A stretch of 64,000 nucleotides of DNA from Tardibacter chloracetimidivorans (GTDB taxonomy: Bacteria > Pseudomonadota > Alphaproteobacteria > Sphingomonadales > Sphingomonadaceae): assembly GCF_001890385.1 (NCBI RefSeq), contig NZ_CP018221.1, positions 2,467,501 to 2,531,500 on the forward strand, read 5' to 3'. Made by a program: the position numbers and the translations under genes. The notes under the pieces are model-generated. The model was not told where the DNA came from, ran no database searches, and worked only from the letters and a program-made list of their open reading frames with translations. Below are positions 57,101 to 64,000 of this stretch, piece after piece; positions within the stretch are counted from its first letter, which is position 1; each line of letters starts with the position of its first letter.

Positions 57101-57199
57101 ATCGAGATGAAAATGGCGCGCCAACTGGTCCGATGTAGGATCGCCGACGAAGCGACCATAGCGGAGCGCCTGCTCGTCCGAGAGAAAGCTGACGGGCAC
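54194..57199 (-). CDS. tnpA: Tn3-family transposase TnpA
   Basis: The 1001-residue protein has the usual full Tn3 TnpA length. The N-terminal DUF4158 region (MPVSFLSDEQALRYGRFVGD) binds DNA, and the C-terminal DDE domain includes GEIMTDTAGYTDTIFGIFHL, FSPRIADIGGARFWRV and a final SPLGSRHINMLGRYAFTIPD. It catalyses replicative transposition. The start is 8 bases downstream of the tnpR stop on the same strand. The frame is intact. Confidence 0.95.
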   Translation of the reverse strand: MPVSFLSDEQALRYGRFVGDPTSDQLARHFHLDDADRTFIGAHRGDHNRLGVAVQLGSLRLLGTFLEDPAQTPAAVIRFAGSQLAINEPCELMAQYCATKGRWRHGPRIRDHYGYQVFSDPRIAFRLHRFLYALCWTGTDRPSALFDAAATWLIESKVLLPGLSVLERDIARVRTRVATHVHRRLIDRLTSEQRARLDTLVAVIDDGRQSPLDRLRDGPYLQSGPEISRAVDRLTEIRTFTAGLPELDRVPPGKAVALARFAGAARAQAVARLPDDRRAATLVAFIRTLEATASDDVIDLFDVVSTRMFSNARIKARDARMRSLRDLDTASLRLRDAGAVLLDDNISDAQVRAAVFALVDRAALTDAVAQVNLLARPNDESYFVELRQQAGTMRYLPKMLAALDLAAAPAGQPLLDAVDHLRRVHRGEKRRGPAPTSFVPKAWGRQLKSDDGTFDLTGYRLCTLDRLRRAIRRRDVFPVRSLRYADPRKGLLTGAAWEAARPTVCRTVGVAVAGDEEIARLSARLDLAYRETAARVPDNDAVTITKTASGADLSIAPLDRIDEPLSLTDLHRAIDARLPQLDLPELILEMHARTGFAAAFTHASEGNARAEDIATTICAVLVAEATNTGFEPLVRPEVSALRRSRLSWVKQNFIRAETLTTANALLVAAHNRIPLAHAWGGGEVASADGLRFTVPVRTIHAGPNPRYFGRERGVTWYNLVSDRFSGLNALTVPGTLRDSLYLLAVVLDQETELRPGEIMTDTAGYTDTIFGIFHLLGLQFSPRIADIGGARFWRVDGKAHYGVLDDLAANRINTRLIVEHWDDVLRLAGSLKLGVVRATDLTRVLQTNDRPTRLARALQELGRLIKSLYMLRFIDDETYRRRILVQLNRGESRHLLARTIFHGKRGELRQRYREGQEDQLGALGLVVNLVVLWNTIYIDAAVNQLRAEGHVILDEDVARLSPLGSRHINMLGRYAFTIPDIVARGELRPLRDPDATGIDDA

Positions 57200-57207
57200 C
57201 GCTCGGC

Positions 57208-57825
57208 CTATGCTGCTATTCTAGGCCGAACCCCGCGCTTGCCCAGCAATTCGCTGGCCCGCTCTCGCGGCTGACCTTTCGCATCGACGTAGGCATAAAG
57301 CGTCGACACTGACACGCCGAGTTGGACCGCAACATCGCGTGCGGCATTGTCGCGATCCGCCATCAGCGCCATCGCAGCCTTAAGCTTCTGCTTCGTCATG
57401 ACCCGCGGCCGACCGCCTGCACGGCCCCGCGCCCTGGCCGCCGCCAGCCCCGCCATTGTGCGCTCATGGATCAGATCGCGCTCGAACTCGGCCAGGGTCG
57501 CGAAAATACCGAATACCAAACGACCCGTAACAGTTGTCGTGTCGATATCGCCGGTCAGCACCTTCAGGCCGACCCCGCGCTTCTGCAGATCGCCGACCAG
57601 CCCGACGACGTGGGGCAGCGACCGTCCGATCCGGTCGAGCTTCCAGACTACGAGGGTGTCGCCATCACGCATTATATCGAGTGCCTTGTCGAGCCCGGCC
57701 CGTTCGGTCGCACGGCCCGAGCACACGTCGTCGAATACCCGGTTACATCCGGCACGATCCAGCGCATCGCGTTGCAGATCAAGATTCTGCTCGCCCGTCG
57801 ACACCCGCATGTACCCGATCAGCAT
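57208..57825 (-). CDS. tnpR: Tn3-family serine resolvase TnpR
   Basis: The 205-residue serine recombinase has the catalytic serine in MRVSTGEQNLDLQRDAL (Ser9), the conserved WKLDRIGRS, and a C-terminal helix-turn-helix (DVAVQLGVSVSTLYAYV). It resolves cointegrates at res. It lies upstream of tnpA on the same strand, the Tn501/Tn21-like order. Confidence 0.94.
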   Translation of the reverse strand: MLIGYMRVSTGEQNLDLQRDALDRAGCNRVFDDVCSGRATERAGLDKALDIMRDGDTLVVWKLDRIGRSLPHVVGLVGDLQKRGVGLKVLTGDIDTTTVTGRLVFGIFATLAEFERDLIHERTMAGLAAARARGRAGGRPRVMTKQKLKAAMALMADRDNAARDVAVQLGVSVSTLYAYVDAKGQPRERASELLGKRGVRPRIAA

Positions 57826-58041
57826 CGACGCCCGCTCCCTCTTGCATCAATCTATCGAACGATGGGTTTACCGGCTATAGGTTTCTGGACGGGTAGATGT
57901 GAGATTGAGGGCCATCCAGCAGTTCGATCGTAATCGCTGGGCCGCTTCGCATCAAACCGGGGTTTGTTGTGACCGCATGGTTCAGCGTTGCATCTGGCCC
58001 TCGAGCAATGTATGCACGATAATGTCAATACAGGAAGTTTT
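57826..58041. promoter_or_regulatory. Probable res site / divergent promoter region
   Basis: This 216-base non-coding stretch lies between tnpR and brnT, the position of the resolution site and of the tnpR promoter in Tn3-family elements. I could not delimit the resolvase-binding subsites. It must also carry the brnTA promoter. Confidence 0.5.
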
Positions 58042-58256
58042 GTGATATTTGAGTGGGACGACGACAAGGCCGCTGCCAACCTGCGCAAGCACCATGTCGC
58101 ATTCGAGCTGGCTGAGCTGGTCTGGGATGATCCCGCCCATATCATCGTGTTTGATCGCTATGAAAACGACGAAGAACGCTGGCACGCGATTGGCTTGGTA
58201 CGCGGCATATTGATCTTAACGGTCGTCCACACGCTCCCCACGGGTGACGATGAGAA

Positions 58257-59406
58257 CGTGCCTATCCGCTTGACGCATACACCCACTACATCTAGTGGCT
58301 GCCTTGTGGCGCGCGCCTGACTTTTCCTGCGGCTTGGTGCCACCCAAAGCGGTTGTAAAGGGTGGGGATTGTGGACGTTCTTGACCGCGACAAGCTGCCG
58401 TTCCCGAAATCCCTCCCCGAGTTCCAGCGGCTTTTCCCGGATGATGGCGCTTGCGCGTCCTGGCTTGAAAAAGCTCGCTGGCCTGATGGATTTGCGTGCC
58501 CACGCTGTGGCGTCGTCGGCGATCCGTTTCGTTTCACCACTCGGCCTGTCATCCTGATGTGCCGCTCGTGTCGCCGTCAGACCGGCCTGATGGTCGGCAC
58601 GGCCATGGAACGAAGCCACATCCCGCTCAGCGTGTGGTTCTGGGCCGCTTACCTGGTTGCGAGTCAGACGACCGGCATATCTGCCGTCCAGTTGCAGCGC
58701 CAGCTTGGCCTGACCCGGTACGAGACGGCCTTTGGCCTGCTCCATAAACTGCGCGCCGCGATGGTGCGCCCCGATCAGGATCGGATCGGCGGGCAGAGCG
58801 GTCAGCATGTCGAGGTCGATGAGACCTGGATCGGCGGGCGAACGCGCGGCGAAGGCCGGGGAACCCACCACAAAACGCTGGTGGTCGCCGCCGTCGAAGT
58901 TCGTCACCGGGAGCCTGGCACTGGCCAGGACCGCCGCCGGAACGGACGCTATGCCGGAAGGGTTCGATTGGCCATCGGTGCAGACCGCAGTGCCGGTGCC
59001 CTTGGTGGCTTTGTACAGAGCGCGGTCGAGCCGGGAACGCTGGTCATCACCGATGATTGGAGCGGCTATAGCGGGTTGCAGGGCGGCGGTTACGACCATC
59101 ACGCCATCGCCCAGTGTGGCGACCCGGAGGTGTCCGAAGAGTTCCTGCCCATCGTCCATCTGGTGTTCTCAAACCTCAAAGCGTGGCTCAACGGCATCCA
59201 CCACGGCGTCAGCACCAAGCATCTGCAAGCCTACCTCAACGAGTTCACTTTCCGCTTCAATCGCCGCTTCTACCCGTTCAACGCCTTCCGATCCCTCCTC
59301 GGGATCGCCAGTGATATCGAGGCGCCGACCTTTGCCGAACTCTACTCAGGCCAATGGACCCACCATACCATATCTAGTGGGTGTATGCCTTAAGCGGATA
59401 GGCACG
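58257..59406 (+). mobile_element. IS1595-family insertion sequence, copy 2
   Basis: At 1150 bp it has the same length, ends and encoded protein as 5760-6909. It is flanked by its own 8-bp duplication GATGAGAA (58249-58256 and 59407-59414). It is inserted in brnT in the same orientation as the toxin gene, and in the same overall orientation as copy 1. Confidence 0.95.
58362..59393 (+). CDS. IS1595-family transposase (copy 2)
   Basis: The 343-residue protein is identical in every residue shown to the transposase at 5865-6896, with the N-terminal CPRC/CRSC zinc ribbon and ISXO2-like catalytic domain. The identity between two distant copies implies recent transposition. Confidence 0.93.
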   Translation: MGIVDVLDRDKLPFPKSLPEFQRLFPDDGACASWLEKARWPDGFACPRCGVVGDPFRFTTRPVILMCRSCRRQTGLMVGTAMERSHIPLSVWFWAAYLVASQTTGISAVQLQRQLGLTRYETAFGLLHKLRAAMVRPDQDRIGGQSGQHVEVDETWIGGRTRGEGRGTHHKTLVVAAVEVRHREPGTGQDRRRNGRYAGRVRLAIGADRSAGALGGFVQSAVEPGTLVITDDWSGYSGLQGGGYDHHAIAQCGDPEVSEEFLPIVHLVFSNLKAWLNGIHHGVSTKHLQAYLNEFTFRFNRRFYPFNAFRSLLGIASDIEAPTFAELYSGQWTHHTISSGCMP

Positions 59407-59467
59407 GATGAGAACAGCATACGTATTATCAGCGCCCGAAAAGCGACAGCCGATGAAAGGAAACGTT

Positions 59468-59752
59468 ATGAAGCACAAGATGACTGAGGCTGACATAGCG
59501 GCCCAAATTGCGCAGCTAGTGAACATGCCTGACACTGACATCGACACGGCGGATATTCCCGAGGCACCGATTGAGAATTGGGCTTTGGCAAAGCGTCCCG
59601 GTCTTTACAAGCCGCGCAAAAAACCCGTTACCCTGCGGCTCGATACCGATGTGGTGAGCTGGTTCAAGGATCACGCGCAATCGGGGGGATACCAGACCGA
59701 AATAAACCGCGTGCTGCGCCGTTATGTCCATGACAACGCGGACCGGAGATAA
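59468..59752 (+). CDS. brnA: BrnA-type antitoxin
   Basis: The 94-residue protein matches BrnA, with an N-terminal flexible toxin-binding part (MKHKMTEADIAAQIAQLVNM) and a C-terminal ribbon-helix-helix DNA-binding domain (KKPVTLRLDTDVVSWFKDHA, then GYQTEINRVLRRYV). BrnA neutralises BrnT and represses the operon. The start ATG lies inside the brnT 3' end, with AAAGGA 6 bases upstream. The gene is intact although its toxin is broken; its native promoter lies 1.4 kb upstream beyond the IS. Confidence 0.9.
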   Translation: MKHKMTEADIAAQIAQLVNMPDTDIDTADIPEAPIENWALAKRPGLYKPRKKPVTLRLDTDVVSWFKDHAQSGGYQTEINRVLRRYVHDNADRR

Positions 59753-59764
59753 GCGGCTGCTTGG

Positions 59765-59802
59765 CTTATGTAGGTTTTCTGTTCCGTTGCTACTCAAACC
59801 CC
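59765..59802 (-). repeat. Tn3 right terminal inverted repeat
   Basis: This 38-bp right end is the perfect inverted match of 54151-54188. It begins 12 bases after the brnA stop and is followed by the TAGTA target duplication (59803-59807). Confidence 0.95.
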
Positions 59803-59936
59803 TAGTAATAAATCATATATTGGCAGGAAACATGCTGTGCCGGGCCCCATTTGGGCCCCATCGCAGATATCGCGTCATCCGCACGCAGCGCCCGTTCCGC
59901 CGAGGCAATACGCACCCCGCCGACATCGCGGCCCAA

Positions 59937-61517
59937 CTATTGGGCCGCGACCATGGAGTCGTCCGCCGTGGCCGGCCAGGCACGGGCATAAATGTCGCGG
60001 AGTTCGCGCTTGAGGATTTTTCCGGACGGATTCTTCGGCAGAGCATCGACCATGACGACGAGCTTCGGGGTTTTGTAGCCGGCGAGCACGGCCCGGGTGT
60101 GCGCGATCACCTGATCTGATGTCAGCGCCGCGCCGGACTTGGGAACGACGATAGCCGTTACTGCCTCAATCCATAACGGGTGAGGGACGCCAAAGACGGC
60201 AACCTCCGCAACGCCCTCAAGAGTATAGATCGCCTCCTCGACCTCGCGGGAGGCGACGTTCTCCCCACCGGTCTTGATCATGTCCTTCTTGCGATCGACG
60301 ACGTAGAGGTAGCCTTCTTGGGTGATGTAACCGAGATCGCCGGAATGGAACCAACCTGCCCGGAACGCCTCGGCGGTCTTATCGGGCTGGTTGAAGTAGC
60401 CGAGCGTGGCTTGTGGCGAGCGATGAACGATCTCGCCGACAACCCCGGGGGCAACCGGACGATCCTCTTCATCCACGATCTGCGTCTCGACATTGACGGC
60501 AGGTCGCCCGGCAGAACCCGGATGGGAAAACTGCTGCTCCGGGCCGAGGATCGTGGCGACGGGCGCCATCTCGGTTTGTCCATAGAAGTTCCACAGATCC
60601 ACCCCGGGCAAACGCACGCCGAGTTCCTCGAGCACCGCGACCGGCATGGGCGACGCGCCATAATAGCCCTTGCGGAGGCTGGAAATATCCACTGACCCGA
60701 AATCGGGAGACCGCAGCAGCCCGATCCAGACGGTCGGCGGCGCGAAATATCTGGTTACCCTATACTCGGCGATGGCCGCCAGCACCGCAGTGGGATCGGG
60801 TGAGGGCAGGATCACCGAAGTCGCGCCCAAATAGACGTCGACGTTCAGGAAACAGTCGAGCTGTGCGCAATGGTAGAAGGGCAGCGTGTGAAGATCGACA
60901 TCGTCCCCGGTCATATTCCCGTCGATCGCACATGATACATATTGCCAAAGGAGCGCCCGGCTCGTGAGAAGCGCGCCCTTCGGCCGGCTCTCGGTGCCGG
61001 ATGTGAACATCATCCGCACCGGGTCGTCATCGGCTATGGCCACATGGGGCGGTGCTCCCCCGTAATCGAGCCACGCCTGGACATCGGACCAGCCGCCGGC
61101 GATCGGTCGGCCGGTCAGGTTGATGGCGTGGCGGAGACGGACAGTGCGGTCGGCCGACCTGGCAAGGGCATCCTCGGCCACCGGCACCAGCGCGTCTTCG
61201 ACGACGAAGGCGCTCGATCCCGAATGGTCGAGGATGAAGGCGATCTCATCGGCACCGAGCATGAAATTGACCGGAACCAGCACTACCCCGACGCGGGCAG
61301 TAGCGAAATTCAGCACCGCGAATTGCCAGCAATTGTGCGACAGCAGGGCCAGCCTGTCGCCCTTCGACAATCCCGCGTCGACGAGCGCGGCGGCCGTGCT
61401 GTCGACCGCCGCATCGAGCTCGGCGAACGTCAGCCGGGTTGTCCCGTCAACGATAGCCAGCTTGTCTGGGACCCGCCGGGCCGCCCACCGATCGAGATCG
61501 CAGCCACGTCCTGAACG
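59937..61517 (-). pseudogene. AMP-dependent acyl-CoA synthetase/ligase without a normal start
   Basis: The adenylate-forming ligase body is intact: MMFTSGTESRPKGALLT (P-loop), FYGQTEMAPVATILGP, FHSGDLGYITQEGYLYVVDRKKDMIKTGGENV and the C-terminal PKNPSGKILKRELR with catalytic lysine. The homologous N-terminus (DLDRWAARRVPDKLAIVDG) is in frame back to a TGA at 61518-61520, but that stretch contains no ATG, GTG or TTG before TTG 61370. Starting there gives 477 residues and loses about 45 conserved ones. A frameshift or truncation at the 5' end is likely. Confidence 0.8.
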
Positions 61518-61537
61518 TCACCGAAGTTCAGGACGTG
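61505..61537. repeat. Perfect 12-bp inverted repeat at the broken ligase 5' end
   Basis: CACGTCCTGAAC and GTTCAGGACGTG are separated by 9 bases. The hairpin lies exactly where the ligase reading frame loses its start. It could be an operator, or the scar of a rearrangement. No T run follows. Confidence 0.65.
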
Positions 61538-61639
61538 ACCGAGCCCGGGCAGTGCGATCGGGCGCTATCTGTAAGCCGGACAAGCAACTGACCTGTTCGA
61601 CCGCCGTGCCAGCGGGCTGATTGCCAAGGGCGCGGCCGG

Positions 61640-61906
61640 ATTTTGCGTCGGCGCAACGGGTGTCAGTCGGTGTCGGCCTCTACGGAGAGATGTGCAGCGG
61701 CTGTCATCTATCGCCCCGGCGCGGAGGAATCGGAGGTGAGCCAAGGCCCTTAACGGCAAGCCCCGAACTGGCGAGGGGTGGCGCAACGCCTCACGCCCGC
61801 TCAGCAGCCCTGGATTATCAAGCATGGTGTAAGCTGACGGCCGAGCCGGCGGGGGGCAAGACGCACCGGATCCCCTGTCTGGGACACGGTGGCGTTCGTG
61901 CGCTAA
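61640..61906 (+). pseudogene. Decayed class I cytochrome c gene
   Basis: One frame holds GVGLYGEMCSGCHLSP, a haem-binding CxxCH site. The expected continuation AQQPWIIKHGV appears in another frame (around 61808), then LTAEPAGGKTH in the first frame again, and TVAFVR before TAA at 61904-61906 in a further shift. Together these follow the usual LYxxxCxGCHxxP...WIIKHGIKLTAMPAW...VAFV pattern of small membrane or periplasmic c-type cytochromes. Several frameshifts mean no functional product. Confidence 0.7.
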
Positions 61907-62025
61907 CTCTCGGGGATGACGGCTGAGCCGTACAAGCGCTGGTCGCGGGCGCACCTGTCGGCCACGCGGGATGATGAAGAATCTGGCAGGCACGAAATGA
62001 GACACGCAAGGATGGAGATTCGACC

Positions 62026-62751
62026 CTGAGAAGCACCAAACTTCGGCTGCACCTTCTCGCGAGCCGCACTCACAAGTGGCTCGCGATCATTGTCGGCGCG
62101 CAGCTTCTTTTGTGGTTCGCGAGCGGCGCGTTGATGAGCTTCTTGCCCATCGATCGAGTGCATGGCGATCACCTTGTGGACCGCAAAGCCGTGGCGCCCT
62201 TGCCTCGCGGCGTGGCGCTCGTCCCACCATCAGTGATCGTCGCGGCGACCGGGACGCGGATCGAGACCGTGAGCTATCGCATGTGGCTTGGCCGCCCGGT
62301 CGCTGAGGCGACAACGGCCCGAGGGACGCGGCTGTTCGACGCGAGAACGGGCGCACTGTTGCCCGCCCCAACTGCGGCGCAAGCCCAAGCGGTAGCGAGG
62401 GCCGCCTGGCGGAGCAACGATCACCCAAGTGTGAACGTGGAACTGATCGATCGCGCCAGTCCCGAATATCGCGGCACGCTTCCCGCCTGGCGTGTGACGT
62501 TCGCCGATCCGGACTCCACTCGGATCTTCGTGGCGGCCGATACCGGCCGGATTGCGGCGGTGAGGACAGGCACGTGGCGGCTTTATGACTTCTTCTGGAG
62601 CCTTCACATCATGGATTGGAAGAATCACGAGGACTTCAACACGCCATGGCTTCTAGGGTTTGCGCTCGGCGGCCTCGGACTTTGGCTTGGCGGGGCCGTG
62701 CTTCTTTGCATGCGTTGGCCGAAGCGGCGTCGGTCAAGCGCGTCAGGCTAG
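62026..62751 (+). CDS. PepSY-domain membrane protein
   Basis: The protein is 241 residues if read from the CTG at 62026, which follows GGAG by 8 bases; the next usual start codon is TTG at 62110. The N-terminal LRSTKLRLHLLASRTHKWLA is followed by a first membrane segment with the typical LLLWFASGALMSFLP. A periplasmic PepSY-like region (WRVTFADPDSTRIFVAADTG, LYDFFWSLHIMDWKNHEDFN) and a C-terminal membrane segment follow. PepSY proteins of this type sit near TonB receptors and redox proteins; the role is unknown. Confidence 0.78.
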   Translation: MRSTKLRLHLLASRTHKWLAIIVGAQLLLWFASGALMSFLPIDRVHGDHLVDRKAVAPLPRGVALVPPSVIVAATGTRIETVSYRMWLGRPVAEATTARGTRLFDARTGALLPAPTAAQAQAVARAAWRSNDHPSVNVELIDRASPEYRGTLPAWRVTFADPDSTRIFVAADTGRIAAVRTGTWRLYDFFWSLHIMDWKNHEDFNTPWLLGFALGGLGLWLGGAVLLCMRWPKRRRSSASG

Positions 62752-62863
62752 CGGACCGGCAGAAACCGGAGAAGCATGATGATAAAGAAAAGTGATAAGT
62801 CGCGCGGCGGGTTGGAACGCAGTTGAACAGGCGAGACTTCGTTTGGCAGCGATGGGGTAGACC

Positions 62864-63133
62864 ATGGCGCATCTGAGCGATGCTGAAATGATCAACTGGA
62901 TGGCGCTTTATACTGCGACCGCTCTGTGCTGCGCGATCGCAATGGCCTTGGCGATCCTTGTTCTCGCCTGTCGCCTCTGGCGCGAGAAGGCCTGGGCGCA
63001 GCTTCGCAGCGCCAAGGATGTGGCGCTGTTCCTCCCCAAATCCTGGTGGCGGTGGCAGAAGCTTTATCTGCTTTCGACGCCCGTGACGCTCGCGATCGTC
63101 AGTTCGTTCGGATTCACGTTGAGGTGGAGCTGA
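62864..63133 (+). CDS. Small hypothetical membrane protein
   Basis: The 89-residue protein has one strong N-terminal membrane helix (ALYTATALCCAIAMALAILVLAC) and a weaker C-terminal hydrophobic stretch. A tryptophan-rich amphipathic part (LPKSWWRWQKLYLL) lies between them. The family was not recognised. It starts at ATG 62864, 112 bases after the PepSY gene, and ends 4 bases from the convergent gene. Confidence 0.6.
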   Translation: MAHLSDAEMINWMALYTATALCCAIAMALAILVLACRLWREKAWAQLRSAKDVALFLPKSWWRWQKLYLLSTPVTLAIVSSFGFTLRWS

Positions 63134-63137
63134 TCGT

Positions 63138-64000
63138 TTAAAGGGCGAAGGCGTCTGAGAGTCGGGCTACCAGGTGCGCCGCGTTGCGGTCGGCCGGGGT
63201 GACAGTCAACAGTGGCGCTACTCGCCGAAGCCTTTCGCGTTGGTGGACCTCGGGCTCGCCGAACTCCAGCACCTCCAAGATCCATTGCCTGATCTCGCCG
63301 GTCGTGCCTGAACGCGCTTCGATCAGGAAGTCGGGGCGGCAGGGGCCGGCGGGAGTGAGGTGATCAAAGACGGGCTTCTCGACAAAGATATCAAGGCCCT
63401 CCTCGGCTAGCTCGCGCCTCGCTTCCAGAAGCGCGCGCAGAACGTCTCGCTCGAACTCGGAATTGACCGGGATGAAGCGACGGCCCGAATAAATCGGTTG
63501 GGCAAATGCGCGCAATGGTGCGTAGCCGTGCGCTTCCGGATACTCGCCTGCGACGATCATTACCAGGAACGGCCCCTTCACCGGTTTTCCGGCGAAAGAG
63601 AATGACTGCACCCGAGATCGCACCCAGTATAGAGCTAAGCCGCGCTTTCTGGACCCATGCCGATGCGCTGCACAGCCGCCGTGCGTATGCTGCACTTCGA
63701 TTTCTCGGCGATGCTGATCTGCCGCAGAGCCTCGAGCGCGCGGATCAGCCGGGGGCCGGCGTAGCTCGGGTCGGGTTCGACCCGCGCGCCCAGGTCCTCG
63801 CGCCAGTGGCGCCGGGTGTTTCCGGCGAACTGGGCCTGCCATCTGGCGAAGCCTTCGAAGGGATCGTCGAGCGTCGCGATCCGTGGCCGGCCGGGGACGG
63901 GGAGGGCGCAGCCCCACGAAAAAACATCGATTTCGTCGATCTCGTGGCCCTGGAGCTGGAGCGCGGCGGCGTAGCCGGTCCAGGCGGCGCGCAATTGCCA
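63138..64000 (-). pseudogene. Frameshifted hypothetical gene, cut by window edge (PD-(D/E)xK-like end)
   Basis: The N-terminal part visible (QLQGHEIDEIDVFSWGCALP to QRIGMGPESAA) is in one frame and stops near 63635. The natural continuation ALYWVRSRVQSFSFAGKPVK and GPFLVMIVAGEYPEA is in another frame to 63138, so there is a frameshift at about 63635-63645. The C-terminal part contains VEKPVFD, CRPDFLIEARSG and QWILEVLEF, resembling a PD-(D/E)xK nuclease core in which the last lysine is missing. The 5' end lies outside the window. I do not recognise the family; it resembles hypothetical proteins of plasmids and islands. Confidence 0.6.

Larger units (their letters stand above)
58042..59487 (+). 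pseudogene. brnT: BrnT-type toxin split by IS1595 copy 2
   Basis: The original gene is 58042-58256 joined to 59415-59487 and encodes 95 residues, beginning IFEWDDDKAAANLRKHHV and ending RIISARKATADERKRYEAQ. BrnT is an RNA-cleaving type II toxin. The IS removes the last 23 residues, including the conserved RIISARKA...RxxYE end, and adds 20 IS-encoded residues with a stop at 58320. The toxin is probably inactive. GTG is the start codon (AGGAAG upstream). Its end overlaps brnA by 20 bases. Confidence 0.88.
54151..59802. mobile_element. Complete Tn3-family transposon carrying brnTA
   Basis: The transposon is 5652 bp. Its perfect 38-bp terminal inverted repeats start GGGGTTTGAGTAGCAACGGA (54151-54188 and 59765-59802), and it is flanked by the 5-bp target duplication TAGTA (54146-54150 and 59803-59807). 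Contents, left to right: tnpA and tnpR (both minus), a probable res site, then brnT-brnA (plus). An IS1595-family element is inserted in brnT, so the transposon without it would be about 4.5 kb. Confidence 0.96.

Noticed and set aside
5760..59406. The two IS1595 copies as ends of a composite transposon
   Set aside because: Each copy has its own 8-bp target duplication and the outer flanks do not match, so they are separate insertions.

Overview
The window looks like chromosomal DNA of a sphingomonad-type alphaproteobacterium (order Sphingomonadales). The evidence is the high GC content, the gene order hpf/ptsN - dnaQ - coaE - aroE - maf - ppsR | hemE - hemJ - rho - mnmE - mnmG - rsmG - parA - parB - holA - lptE - leuS, a tldD, an mmcB-type repair gene, DUF1491 and DUF3576 proteins, and a large TonB-dependent receptor. 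The genus cannot be fixed from sequence alone. No rRNA or CRISPR was seen; one tRNA (His, GTG) is present.

The core part (about 1-49 kb) is centred on what I read as the chromosomal replication origin, in the ppsR-hemE gap (23202-23504). The gap holds a cluster of DnaA-box-like 9-mers and an AT-rich tract. Genes to its left mostly run on the minus strand (23.2 to 15.9 kb) and genes to its right mostly on the plus strand, as expected for divergent forks. Two parS-like 16-mers lie 9-11 kb to the right, one before mnmG and one inside rsmG, next to parA and parB. Further left are glnB (cut by the window edge), tRNA-His, a leucine dehydrogenase, a peptide-type ABC transporter without a binding protein, the ydbL-ynbE-ydbH envelope-lipid locus, radC, purB, tldD and a patatin. 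Further right are leuS, riboflavin, PLP and thiamine genes, xthA, dps and small metabolic genes.

From about 50 kb to the end the DNA is accessory. It holds remnants of a serine recombinase and an IS66 transposase, a TonB receptor, and a complete Tn3-family transposon (54151-59802, perfect 38-bp ends, 5-bp target duplication) carrying tnpA, tnpR and a brnT/brnA toxin-antitoxin pair. Then come a start-less AMP-dependent acyl ligase, a decayed cytochrome c gene, a PepSY membrane protein with an apparent CTG start, a small membrane protein and a frameshifted gene running off the edge.

Three intact insertion sequences have visible boundaries. Two apparently identical 1150-bp IS1595-family copies in the same orientation sit at 5760-6909 and 58257-59406. 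One has replaced the C-terminal tail of ydbH; the other has split the brnT toxin. Each has its own 8-bp target duplication, so they are independent insertions, and together they form direct repeats around the origin/par region. An IS5-family element (24985-25836) sits exactly at the hemJ stop codon and rebuilds a stop.

No convincing Rho-independent terminator (GC stem plus T run) was found. Convergent genes are packed to within a few bases or overlap, and rho is present.
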